From the NCBI RefSeq assembly GCF_019059575.1, contig NW_024881503.1, forward strand, positions 682,001-746,000: a stretch of 64,000 nucleotides of DNA. The letters are read 5' to 3'. This stretch comes from Amphibalanus amphitrite (lineage: Eukaryota; Arthropoda; Thecostraca; Balanomorpha; Balanidae). Of this stretch, positions 53,301 through 63,483 are shown in pieces; the stretch's first letter is position 1, and each line of letters opens with the position of its first letter. A program made the translations under genes and the position numbers. The notes below the pieces were generated by a model, which had not been told where the DNA came from, ran no database searches, and worked only from the letters and a program-made list of their open reading frames with translations.

Positions 53301-56300
53301 TACAACAATGACGAAATCAGATTTAGATTAAGATACAGTTTGGTGCTTAGCTAAGATGCTCTTCCGGTATCTGAAGCAGCCTCGACTTACGCAACATGTC
53401 CTTTACGGACCAGCTTCGACTCTAAATCATTCAACAAAGTAATCAAATCACTTATTAGTTATTATCTTCATCCACTGTGACCATTTTGCCCCGAATGCAC
53501 ACAAACAAGATCATTACAACCTGCAAGCAGGTGCCAAGGTCCTTAAATATGAGCCTCTCCCGGCTCCAACCTCCCGGTAACAGCATTTAGCACTTCTGCA
53601 GGTAGCTGGCCGCAGGAGCCCGCGGGTGTTTGCTCGAGACCGGCTCGCCGTGGCGGCTTCCACACAGGGGTCACCTTGCTGTGGTGACCACGCCTCCATC
53701 GCCGCCTCCCGCCGCTGCTGCAGCTACTTTATCGTAATCCATCGGTCTCACCAATCAGACAACCGGCTGCGGCTAGCCCGTGGACGTTCGATTAACCCGC
53801 GCCCCGTAGGGGGGGGGGGGCCGAAACGGCCCCCCCTGTCCTTTTCGGTCGATATCTCCTAAACGGCTGGAGATATCGCCACCAAACTTGCAGGACCCCT
53901 CCGGGCATCAATTTTACACATTGTGACCAAAAATTTTTCCAGAGGCTATGATAGGTTGGCCACAAATGACGTCAGAATGACGTCATGTTCTGTCATTTTC
54001 GACCGAAAAAAGACCTTCGCGAGAAGACCTGTCAGGCCAACAGCTTTGAAGATACAGAAAAATGATCAAAACATAAAAGGTGTAGAATTGACAGGGCTAC
54101 AAAACTGCTATCTAGGATTTTTGAAATTTTTGAGTTCTGACCCCCAAAAATCAAAAAAGCATTTTTTTATATATTAGCCAAAAAATCCATTAAAAATTTT
54201 GAGTTTCGAAAAAAACCGGAATATATGTGATAGTACCTACCACCTTCTATCTACATACCAAATTTCAGATCGATACCTCGTTTTTTGGCCAAGTTATAGC
54301 GAAAAAACTGTTCAAAAATGATGACGTCAAATTTTCAAACTCAATTTTTGGCAATTCTAGACCTCGTAGAGCAAAACAAAGACCACCATTAGACTCCCCG
54401 TGACGAGCTGCATCGAATCGATACCCATTTTATGCAAAAATATCAACTTTGAAATTTGACCTAATTTGACCTGACCTTGACCTGACCTTCACCAAAACGT
54501 GACCTAGGCTGGCCCCAAAGGCTGCCTAACCCACATAATCGCATTTGTCATGTAAAATGGACCATAAAACATGTATCACACGACACTTTCATATTGTGAC
54601 CCCCGGTGACCTGACCTCGCTGTGACCTGACCTGGTATCAGTGACCTCAGATAGCAAAGTATGTGTTTGACGAACAATGTACCGTCGATGGTTTTCAATA
54701 AATTACCAATTTACTCGATTTCACAACACATTTCTTGAAATGCCTGTGAACGGTGAAAATCTGACCTTTGACCTGACCTGTGACGTCATCGGTTTGACCT
54801 AGGTCAATGAAATTTGGTCACAAGGTAGTTCCCGGGTAGGGCTATCGAACACCGTTTGAATTTTGAAAATCGGCCGGTAACTTTCCGAGATCTTAGGGGG
54901 GGGCCGAAACGCCCCCCCCCCCCCCTACGGGTGGTAGGGTCCGCCGGTAGCCCTACGGGGCGCTGGTTAAAAAAAAATGGAAACGAAATAACGAGGCCCA
55001 CCGCAAGATGAGCCCTATTTTGGATAGTACTGCGTAAAGAATCGAATCCTACCTCGCAGAAACTTTGATCCTTCCGTCTGAGAGCTCGGTTCTTCTTGAG
55101 TGCGTAGTCGGTTTTCCCGAGAGTCCTGTTCCCCAGTCGTGTAGTAGGGAGGGTTGTTTTGACGGACCTACCCGTCTCACCAGACTGGCTGCTGCAGAAG
55201 TGAGTTAAGATGGTCACCCAGCCCACAAAACCGGCTGGTCACCCAATGTTCCTGTTCCACGGCTGCACCAATCGTAAGAATCAGCGCCCCAAAACGGCAA
55301 TAAGGTCACAACAATGTCACCTTACCGGTACTACCCGTCAGGGTCAGGACAGGCTGTTTTATAACCGAGCCCTCTGTTTTCTGGGAGCCTCCGACGCGTA
55401 GAAACGGCACACTTTGAGGATTTATTATTGCTGTGATTTTCTGATTTAAGCTCATTGTTTGACTTTTTGTTTTTGAGAACCGGTGCGCTGACTGATCAGC
55501 TGCTTGATTTGGGAACACTCCTATCTTATAAACATGTTGGGAATATAAGGGGATTAGGAACTACGCAGTGCGTTTCACTATCACTGCTGCTGATCTGTGG
55601 AAAACCGGAATCTACGCACACGTAGATGCTTAATGCTTATATATTATTTACAAATGTGTAGTACGTATTTGCGAATTAAGTTGTATGAGTGTCGGAAAGG
55701 CAAGCAACAAAACATTGCCCTTATTTATTCAAACTATTCGGTAGGGGCTTGAATTATTTAATATTAAGTTAACATATTTCGTTAAAAGGATCCGATACAG
55801 GTTTATGTGATGTTACTATGGAACCGTTAATTGAAATCCAAACAACAAGAAATGTTAAGGAATTGCTTTATACTCGAGAATTACATAATGCAGAATAGTT
55901 CAATAAACTTTGAATGTAGTCAATCTCGCCGGGCAGATCGGTTGATGGTACCGGATTTTAAGATGACCGATCAAAATGTGAATTCTGACCGCTAACGTCA
56001 GGTCAAAAGCCGAAAGTTCTATGTTCGGTTTTAGCCAAAATGGACGAAGAGCGACAATTTAAGCACCATTGCGTTTGTCACGTCCAGTCACATTGGCAGC
56101 ATAATTTCGTTTGGGAAGAGTTAACTTGGTTGCTGGGTTCAAGTCAAAGTCAGGTCAACGTAAGCTCATAGGTCAGAAAATTGGTTCATGGAGATTGTAT
56201 GGTATATCATTCGATTCGGCAGCTCATTTAGGTGGAGTGGGATGGTGCCTAGAATCGCTAACGCAGTCCCGTTAGGAGATAATAGCCGTTTTCACGACGG

Positions 56301-59292
56301 GCTATCCGGCGAATGCACCTGATTTGACCAAACCTGCACCTAATTTCTTTTACAGCAAATATCTTCATTTTATGAGTTCATTTCAGTGTCTTAATCGATG
56401 ATGCTCTCTGATAGTATGACAAAGCAGGCATATAAGCATTTAGTGCAACCCTAGCTGATAGCTGCTAAGAGACACACTGAACCTGATTTGACCAAATCTG
56501 CACCTTATCTGTACCAGACGTGCACCAAATGTGTACCAGATGGCCGTCGTGAAAACGGCTATTGACGAAGAACCATGTTATCGTGATTCTTACCCCCCCC
56601 CCCCCCCCCCAATGACCTTAGTGACACAACACATGGCATTGCACAAGAGGTCTATGGTTTGTAACATAAACTCTTAGCATTGGACCTCGCAAATAGGATG
56701 TCAAATTGTCAAATATGATTTAGAATGATAGCTTGAAATGAAGATGATTTCCGAAGCTGAATGATAAGCGGTTTTAAGAGTTCCACTTCACTTCGAGATA
56801 TTTCCTGGCACTGAGAGCGTTTTGTGCTATATTACGACCGTGCAGAGAATCATGCGTCATAATCAATGAAAATGCAGTTGATGCTTCAAGATTTGACTTT
56901 AATGAAAAAAACGGGTACCTAAACCAACTAATGCAACATTCAGCTTTACCATTCTGCGACGTATTTTAACCCGCGCCGGGCCGGGGGGTGTTTGAACACC
57001 CCCCCCCCCTGCGGTTTTTCGCAGATGTCTAAAAAACAAACGATCTCAATTTTTGGCACACCTGTTCGTGCATCTTTTCCGCACATGTTGTGAAAATTTC
57101 AGACCCAGGTCGCCTTAGGTCAGGTCAACAGGTCACGCCAAGTGACCTCACCTCAGAAAAAAATCAGAATGCTCGTCATAGCTACACCGAGTGATGGATT
57201 TCCTTGAAACTTTCAGAGATTGATTAGAGCAACATTATCTATCAAATGTTTATCTCGGAATTTTGATATCGGTGACCTGAGGTCAGGTCAATTTTGCGGC
57301 CTCTCCATTAGGTATAAGTCAATGGGAGAAAATTGAAAAGCGTCTTTTTTGCACGAACGCTATTCTAGACACTCAAACATCGATATATAGGTAAAATTGG
57401 CACACTGAACCGGAAAATGGCAACTATGACCCCTCGTTATGTCCCCGAGGTCATCTCAGGTCACGAACAGAATCTAACAGTTTTTAGCTAATAACTTCTG
57501 ATAGAGGCGTGCTAGAGCGCTGAAAATGCCTTAGATGTGTTCGGCTTGTCGTTGCGGATCGACTGATATGCAACATGACCTTTTCCTGTATGTTTGATGC
57601 AGTCTTGCAATGCAATCCAGCCATCCAAGAAACTTTGCGCGAGACGTTTTCTTGGATGGTTTTCTTGGATAGCTTGATTTCATCGAGGGCTTCTGTTTTT
57701 AAGAAAATTTGTAAGCTTTGCTGAACTGTAAAGTAATTAGAACTGCCAGTATTTCAGTATTTAACGTGTAGTTAATGTTACTGTATTTTATTTATGCATA
57801 TTTCGGCCTTTTTTAAGCAAATAACGAACGATATTAAGAAACATACAGGAAATAATATCTAGGACTCTACCGCGACGAAATATTTCTATCTCGAGTTTTC
57901 AAAGAATTTCATGCACTCGGCCAAGGCCTCGTGCATGAAATCCTTTGAAAACTCTCGATAGAAATATTTCGTTTTCGCGGTATCGTCCAAGAATGTATAT
58001 TCCGGTCAGGTCATGAGTATGACCTTGACCTGAGGTCAAATTTTCAAGTTGACCTTTCAAGGTCAAGTTATAGTTCATTCGACGCTTTTTGACGAGAGGA
58101 ACATTGACCTGAGGTCAAATTTTCAAGTTGACCTTTCAAGGTCAATTATAGTTCATTCGACGCTTTTTGACGAGAGGAACATGATGCTGGCAAAAGTAAT
58201 GTCATGGCTCTTTTGAGTCAAAAGTTATTGCCGAAAAAAACGCTTTCCGTAAAAACGGCTATTTTTGGAGTTTTTTTTGCCCTCTGGAGGCTAAACCGTT
58301 GACCTGAGGTCAAATCTGAGAACATTACTCAGAAAGTTCTGTAAAAGGGCTATGGAATGCGCTGTAGCTCTATCGGTTCCCGAGATAGCCGTTGGCAGTT
58401 TCCAAAATGTTTAAATAGTGAACATTTTACCTTTGGTGACCTCTGATGACCTGACCTTTGACCTGACCCAAAAAATGACCGAAGTGTTTTCGTCCTTATT
58501 TTGGACGTTCTTTCGATTGCCGCTTACCGCGTGTCGCTACGTGGCCCAGGAGCCGAGTTAGACGCCATCAGTCCAGCTTAAAAGTTGAAACAGCATTTCA
58601 GGAAGAGTCAGTCTAGAATTAACTGGCTCTCGAAGGCCATCGTTGGGGATGAGCCACTAGAGGACGGGCACAGATCGCTTGCGAGTCCGTGCTTAAGAAC
58701 TGGATTCTCGGATAGTTTTGTGTACCACTAGTCTACTAATCACCACTGTTAGCTCAATAGGAGAGCGCTGTGCGATTCACGAGTGTTAACCACCTGTTTT
58801 CTCGTGCTGCCGCAGGTATTGTGCGCGGTGGCGGCCGATGCGGCGCCACTAGCGGCCAAATCAGACACGGCGGCAGAGATCCCGCTCTCGGCGCCCGCTG
58901 CGCCTCACTCTGCCCTCCTCATCGCGCCTCTGGAGGTCAAGGTCACCAAGCTGAAGAAGTTCCACGCGCTCGAGAAGGTTCTGAAGGTCGGTAAGAAGCC
59001 GCACAACGTCCTCGAAAAGGTGGAAGTGGTCACGGAGCCGACGCCTGCGCCGGCTGAGACGACGACAGCGCCACCTACATCAGCCCAGTCTACTGCAGTG
59101 CCCTCTGCGCCGACTGAGTCGACCGCAGCGCCCTCTGAGCCGGCAGAGGAGGGCCCGCTACTGCCTGAGAGAGATGTGGAGATCCTGAAGGCGCACATAT
59201 CACGTCCTCTGGTGGCCACTACCATGTTCGAGGACGAGAAGGCGGCACGATTCCGGCACTCAACACTCTTCGGGTTCCCTTCATTTTTCTAG
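47308..59292 (+). CDS. small secreted Ala/Pro/Thr-rich protein, two exons, 11.5-kb intron
   Basis: Coding exons are 47308-47325 (MLTALL, donor CTG|GTGAGT) and 58816-59292 (acceptor GTGCTGCCGCAG|GTA). They join in phase 0 to give a 164-aa protein. The junction creates a textbook signal peptide, MLTALLVLCAVAADA, with probable cleavage before APLAAK. The mature part has a basic segment with a short internal repeat (HALEKVLKVGKK...HNVLEKVEVV, about 56-79). A Pro/Thr/Ser/Ala-rich linker follows (about 80-125) with three PSAPTES-like repeats, a possible site for O-glycosylation. The C-terminus is hydrophilic and ends FGFPSFF. No cysteine remains after signal removal. I do not recognise the family. 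The exon pairing is inferred from sites, frame and the signal peptide; the intron is filled with transposons. Confidence 0.6.
48031..49020. mobile_element. TA-flanked MITE with GGGTAGGGTGGGGCAAAG ends, 990 bp
   Basis: TA lies at 48029-48030 and 49021-49022. The inverted ends are GGGTAGGGTGGGGCAAAGCG and GGGTAGAGTGGGGCAAAGCG. GGGGCAWAACGCCC/GGGCGTTTTGCCCC modules recur inside (48220-48280, 48610-48655, 48975-49005). The copy is non-coding and lies in the intron of the secreted-protein gene. Confidence 0.75.
49023..50742. other. intron sequence, no gene recognised
   Basis: Only short unsupported frames. A GC-rich patch (50100-50345) with CACGTGAC could be a regulatory island. It is followed by a C-run. 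Confidence 0.3.
50353..50372. repeat. run of 20 C
   Basis: Uninterrupted homopolymer; the exact length may be affected by sequencing. Confidence 0.8.
50751..51165. mobile_element. hAT-type MITE, 415 bp
   Basis: The ends CAGGGCGGATCC and, inverted, CAGAGGGCGAATCC are flanked by GCGACCCC (50743-50750) and GCGACCCT (51166-51173), an 8-bp target duplication with one change. The interior has GCAAAACG repeats and no ORF of interest. It is related to the fragments at 77 and 2880. Confidence 0.65.
51525..52577. mobile_element. TTAA element, 1053 bp
   Basis: It starts TTAACCCTCGCCGG (51525) and ends CCGGTGAGGGATAA (52577), so one target copy has mutated to ATAA. A G/C hairpin with a GGGTACGAC core sits at 51570-51599 and a diverged one at 52527-52560. 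It contains repeated GGTCAGGTCA and TGACGTCA motifs. The family relative at 5600-6264 is inverted and truncated, and a diverged relative lies at 55920-56640. Confidence 0.75.
52578..53791. other. intron sequence, no gene recognised
   Basis: A C-run lies at about 52600-52611, and a GC-rich patch at 53560-53790 shows open frames on both strands without recognisable domains. Confidence 0.3.
53792..54970. mobile_element. TTAA element, 1179 bp, well preserved ends
   Basis: TTAA lies at 53792-53795 and 54967-54970. The inverted ends CCCGCGCCCCGTAGGG and CCAGCGCCCCGTAGGG differ at one site. G/C hairpins with a GCCGAAACGGC-type core lie at 53811-53836 and 54896-54926. The AT-rich interior is dense in TGACCT. 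Frames inside it are short and unsupported. Confidence 0.8.
54971..55919. other. intron sequence, no gene recognised
   Basis: Mostly AT-rich. The short direct repeat GGTCACCCA occurs at 55211 and 55233. An AATAAA at about 55902 has no linked gene. Confidence 0.3.
55920..56640. mobile_element. diverged fragment of the 51525 family
   Basis: GGTACCGGATTTTAAG near 55948 and GGTATATCATTCGATTCGGC near 56200 follow the interior of 51525-52577 in order. The region also contains an 18-C run at 56593-56610. The ends are not identifiable. Confidence 0.45.
56966..58563. mobile_element. TTAA element related to 8685, right end lost
   Basis: It starts TTAACCCGCGCCGGGCCGG at 56966, with a G/C hairpin of core TGTTTGAACA (56983-57009). 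It follows 8710-9520 and then 10711-10765 of the 8685 copy without the nested element, ending near GAGCCGAGTTAGAC at 58563 without a terminal repeat. It contains the insertion at 57596-58003 and a 79-bp tandem duplication (58025-58182). Confidence 0.65.
57596..58003. mobile_element. ~408-bp insertion with a large cruciform
   Basis: It splits a sequence that is continuous at 9280-9300 (CCTTTTCC|GGTCAGG), leaving a possible 4-bp TTCC duplication. It holds a palindrome of about 50-bp arms around GGCCAAGGCC (about 57869-57982) and a smaller hairpin CCATCCAAGAAA/TTCTTGGATGG (57621-57661). No ORF. Confidence 0.55.
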
Positions 59293-61742
59293 AAGTGGCA
59301 CCCGTGATCCCTCCATTCATTCATCCATTCATTGTTCATGTTGAGGTGTGGACGGGAGCTCTAATCACTAGCGGTGTCCAGAGGGGCCAGCAGGGCCGTC
59401 TGCTGGGCCCCTGGCTCCGAGTGGAGTTCAGTCTGCGCTCACATCATCGTTTCATGCTCATAATCATCGAAATGCCGCTCGAAGGCATTTCTCCCGGAGT
59501 CCCGATAGTGGGGCGGCGACAGTGCCGCTCGATCGCGCGGTTAGAATTAGGATTCGATACCTTGTGCTCATTTTGTGTTGATGTCAGCATATGTGCGTAA
59601 TTGTGCAGTCCTGTGACTGAAGGTTGCGCGATGATACTTTTGCCAGTCTATGCAGTTCTAGGTATTCAAAGTTAATTTATCTACCTGAATATCATGAAGT
59701 GTACCTAAACGAACCAAAGGAGCAAAACCCATGAAACTGTTTATACATACCGTAACGCGCCAAATGCCTTCATGAAAACATGCGCAAACAAACAACCATG
59801 ACGAAACATGACAGCACTTGACGTTAGAAAGCATAAAACATGTGATGGCTGACTAAATGAAAAAAGCCTTCTGAGCCAAACGGCCTCTATACGCGTTACC
59901 TTCACATAACCGTCAAGAAATTCTTCGTCATAGCTTGTGACAATGCGTTCCCAATCGTAGGTAATTGAAGACTGGTTGAGTGTGTGCATGTATGTATATT
60001 GAATTCTGGTATGTATGTTTATGGTATTGTGTTGAAGCTGCTAGGGTGACCGTGAATGGCACCCTGTGGGATTATGTGGCATTATTGTGGAGCTGGGTGG
60101 CCGCTGCAGCCGCTGTCAGCCCGCAGCTGGCGGCTGGGCTATGCAGCTGTCGGCTGGGCTGTGCAGCTGTCGGCTGATAAGCTGCTGTTGAGCTGCTGTC
60201 CGTACTGCGGAGCTGACGCATGTTCAGCTGTCACGCTGTGGCTGCCTGGTCACCCTTCATTTGCGTCTAGCTGTAAAGCTACCGCCTGGAAGTACATACG
60301 TACGACCGGTCGAAATCACGCCCATTGATGTTCATTCATTGTGTATCAATAATAAACGAAAATAAAATATCGTGTTTATTTAAACTTATCCACGCCAAGG
60401 CGGCCAATGACTCACACATCCTATGGCAGAAAGTCGCTCCTGCTCGAGAGTTCTACTTCTCAAGTGAGTTCCGAATAGACTGCATAGTGCACAGGACGTA
60501 TTACCAATAGCAAAGTAATCTTGCTATTACCTACCCAGTCTAATGGATTTCCTTGTCTGTTGTCTACTTTTAGTACTTTTAGTAGTTGTTTCTGCCATAG
60601 AGAGCTTTTGTAGATCTTAGACAAGATCATAAAGATCTTATAAGGAATATCCATGGGTGCAGCATTAGAGACAGCTCATTTGTTATCATAGCTCATTTTT
60701 TGGCCTGGGTGGTTTGATAGCATAGTTATCATGCAGCTTCTATTCACTTATTATTTATATATCATTTGATACATTTCTGCATCGTTAGAAACAATTCACA
60801 TGGTGAATATGGTATGTATAAATTATAAATTCATTTTACAGTTATCAACAGCATCACAAGCCATCGAAATTTCGATGTCAATGCACCAAGCGTGTTTGGG
60901 GATGAGCCAGATAGGACCGCCACGCGAAGCGAACGGATGTATAACGGTTCACGACGCCCTCCAATAGACCAGTTCGACCCCCAAATCCGCGGTAATACCA
61001 CCAAATAATCATGGTTTACACTATGTGAATAGGCAGCCAAGAGCAACGTGTCCCATTATGTAAAAATAGATCAACACGCAAAAACAGATGTGATGACTAG
61101 GTCGCCAAGGACATAGGCAAGATTTTATACGACAGTGGAAGTGAGGAGCATATATTGTCTATGATTAGGCGCACGCCTTCACTGACATGGTGCTATGAAC
61201 TTTTAGTTGTTTGGTCTGATACGCTTTTCAGATGCATCTGAAGACCAATGGGTCATCTCATAGGTCAGCCAGGGGTCAGCGATGACCCATTGGTCATCGC
61301 CTACCCCGGCTACCGCCATGGTGCCCGCCGCCCGGCTAGTGCTAACTGCTACCGTTGTTTTGATTGATCAGACTCTATAGGGGACAAAATAATGAACTGT
61401 AAGCGCGCCAGTGTTACATAATAGACTAAAGGCCGCCGCAGTATCTGATGGGACCTTAATTGTGGACGTTTTGCTGCGACTTAATGCAAGTTGCATATCA
61501 GGAATGTTGTCATAACCACTTCACCGTAAACTACAAAAAACGGGTAAACAAAGAGATCGTTAATAGCTGAAAATGTCAAAATTACCACTCTGATATTCAT
61601 CGACCTTTCAGCCAGCCTGTTTTTGAAAGACCAGAATCGACCGACGGGCTGGTAAGATTGCCAGGAAGGAAGACTTGGTATAGTCAAATCCCAACGAGTA
61701 GACAGATATAACTATGGCATTGCGTAGTATGTAACGTGTACA
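59293..61742. other. 3' UTR of the secreted-protein gene and spacer
   Basis: The first clear AATAAA motifs are near 60350-60365, about 1.06 kb past the stop. A short tandem repeat of GCAGCTGTCGGCTGGGCT lies at 60125-60180. No gene is recognised in the remainder. Confidence 0.35.
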
Positions 61743-61748
61743 TATAAA
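61743..61748 (+). promoter_or_regulatory. TATA box of the Cys-rich secreted-protein gene
   Basis: TATAAA, 68 bp before the ATG at 61811, gives a short leader of about 35-40 nt. Confidence 0.5.
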
Positions 61749-61810
61749 TAACACGGCTGTGAGGCCTTGGGCCGCAGTGGCCGCTGCAGCACCCGGTGGC
61801 GCTGGCAGCC

Positions 61811-62107
61811 ATGGCCCGTCGCCGGGCGCTGCTGCTGGCGATGCTGGTGCTGACGGGTGCTGCGGAGCGCTACCAGCGGCTGGACTCGGCCCTCAGCTAC
61901 GGGCCGGCGCTGCGGACCCTCAGCGCGCCCTCGGAACTGTGCTGCGTCGGCCACTGTGAGCCGGAGAGGAAGTGTGAAGGCATCGTGTACCGGTCGGAGG
62001 ACGACCAGTGCTCCCTCTTCGATGGCGGGTGTCTGATTAGAGCCAACAGTTTCCCATGTCCTCTCGGCAGGGCTACATGGACCGGAGGGCATCGCCCAAC
62101 TCCTCTG
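61811..62107 (+). CDS. first exon of a secreted Cys-rich (PAN/apple-like) protein, partial
   Basis: 99 codons from ATG 61811 (context CAGCCATGG) to a donor CTG|GTGAGA at 62107/62108. Residues 1-18 form a signal peptide (MARRRALLLAMLVLTGA). The following region has a CC-x3-C-x5-C-x11-C-x6-C pattern (SELCCVGHCEPERKC...DDQCSLFDGGC) like the core of PAN/apple domains, which mediate protein or carbohydrate binding outside the cell. Downstream exons were not found in the following 1.9 kb and may lie beyond the window. An alternative acceptor-like site (CTCTCGGCAG) at about 62070 could mean the exon structure is different. A longer minus-strand frame over the same DNA is a composition shadow. Confidence 0.5.
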
Positions 62108-62929
62108 GTGAGAGACCCCTAGAGAGCAAGTATCAGTGATCCCATTTTTCATTATTGCACACCTTTTCTCATACTTCATGATCCAAAGTCTTGACCATAA
62201 AGACCTGTGACATGTCAAGAGCTGCGGCACTCTATCGATATTCAGTACCAGACTCATCACTTGAGCAGTGGCAGTGAAGGCGGCACGGTAGGCTGATCTA
62301 CTCGGGTGTCCGAGTCTCGTGGGACGCCTCACGTGACTGCGCTATTCAGCAAGGTGGTGAAACGCGACTAAACTGACACCCCGGACATGTGTTCGATGGT
62401 TACCCTAAATGTATCGGCTCAGGAAAATGCAACGTGTCATTCGGTTTTGGTAACGAGTTTGTTACTTTCAACAGTAGGCTCGAGGCCAAATGTTGCGTTT
62501 TGAATGCATACCCGAAATAGGCATAAAATTAGGCTTAGATAGGCTATCCAGTATCCAGTAATGCTACCCAGAAGCGGTGCTCATTGATCTGCTGTTTAGG
62601 CATGACGAGCTATGTAGTGTCCAAGGACATTACAACCTTGAAAGCATCCAGACTATCTAAGGACCTAAATGGGCAATACAAGCATAAGAGCCGCTCTAAT
62701 CGTCTATGGTTGCAGATCGTTTTCTTAGGAAAACAGAATTCTTGTGAAGATCAATCCGCACAATGCATTATGCAGTGTCATGTCATATTTAGGCATTCGA
62801 AAACCGTTGAAAGAATGGAAACTACCCACAACACCGTTTTTGTGCTGTCACATACCAGTTATTCATTATTCATTCATATGTGAAGTGACTTATCCGTGAA
62901 CATGCGAAATAGCTCGCGAATCGTCAATG
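62108..62929. other. probable intron, no further exon recognised
   Basis: AT-rich sequence after the donor at 62108; the 99-codon frame at 62584-62883 has no recognisable features. Confidence 0.3.
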
Positions 62930-63165
62930 GATGCAGGGGGAGGGAGTGCCCCCTCGCACTCGATGAAAAAGTGTCATTTTTCTAGAATGAAAGAAAAATG
63001 TAAAACTTTGAATAGGAAAAGTTTTTTTTTTAAACTGCACAGTAGTGCATAAGGATTCGAAATCCGAGGAGTTTCTAGAACTTGAAGAAACCTGTTCGGA
63101 TTACGCCGCCCCCCCCCCCTCCGCAGCGTCCGAGATCGGTTTTGTGGATCCGCCTTTGATCGTGC
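62930..63165. mobile_element. hAT-like MITE, degraded ends
   Basis: It runs from TGGATGCAGGGGGAGGGAG to CCCCCCCCCCCTCCGCAG...TGGATCCGCC. It resembles the terminal G/C-rich architecture of the element at 50751, but no clear target duplication was found. Confidence 0.35.
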
Positions 63166-63202
63166 GCATGCTGATTATTGGCATTAGCGACAGGTAGACT
63201 AA

Positions 63203-63480
63203 AGGCCTGGCCACACTATGCGTTTTCTGCGCGCGTTTTTGCGGCTTAGACTTTAGAGTTATTTGCGTAATATCGTTCTAGAAAAAAAAATTATAAATAA
63301 TATAACTTTTACATTTTTTATATGCAAAAGTTGATAAAATTATTATATATTAACTAAAAGTTAGGGTCAAACAACATCACAAAAACTAAAATCGTTCATT
63401 TTTCTAGAACGATATAACGCAAGACACGCAAAACTGCAAAAAAAAAACGCACGCAAAAAACGCATAGTGTAGCAAGGTCT
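63203..63480. mobile_element. PIF/Harbinger-like MITE, 278 bp
   Basis: TAA lies at both borders (63200-63202 and 63481-63483). The inverted ends AGGCCTGGCCACACTATGCG and AGACCTTGCTACACTATGCG extend for about 85 bp as far as the ATCGTTCTAGAAAAA motifs. A 3-bp TAA/TTA duplication is typical of PIF/Harbinger. No ORF. Confidence 0.75.
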
Positions 63481-63483
63481 TAA

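Noticed and set aside
58745-58790. tRNA-like string GTTAGCTCAATAGGAGAGCGC
   Set aside because: It resembles the A box/D arm only; no B box or clover-leaf partner stems follow.
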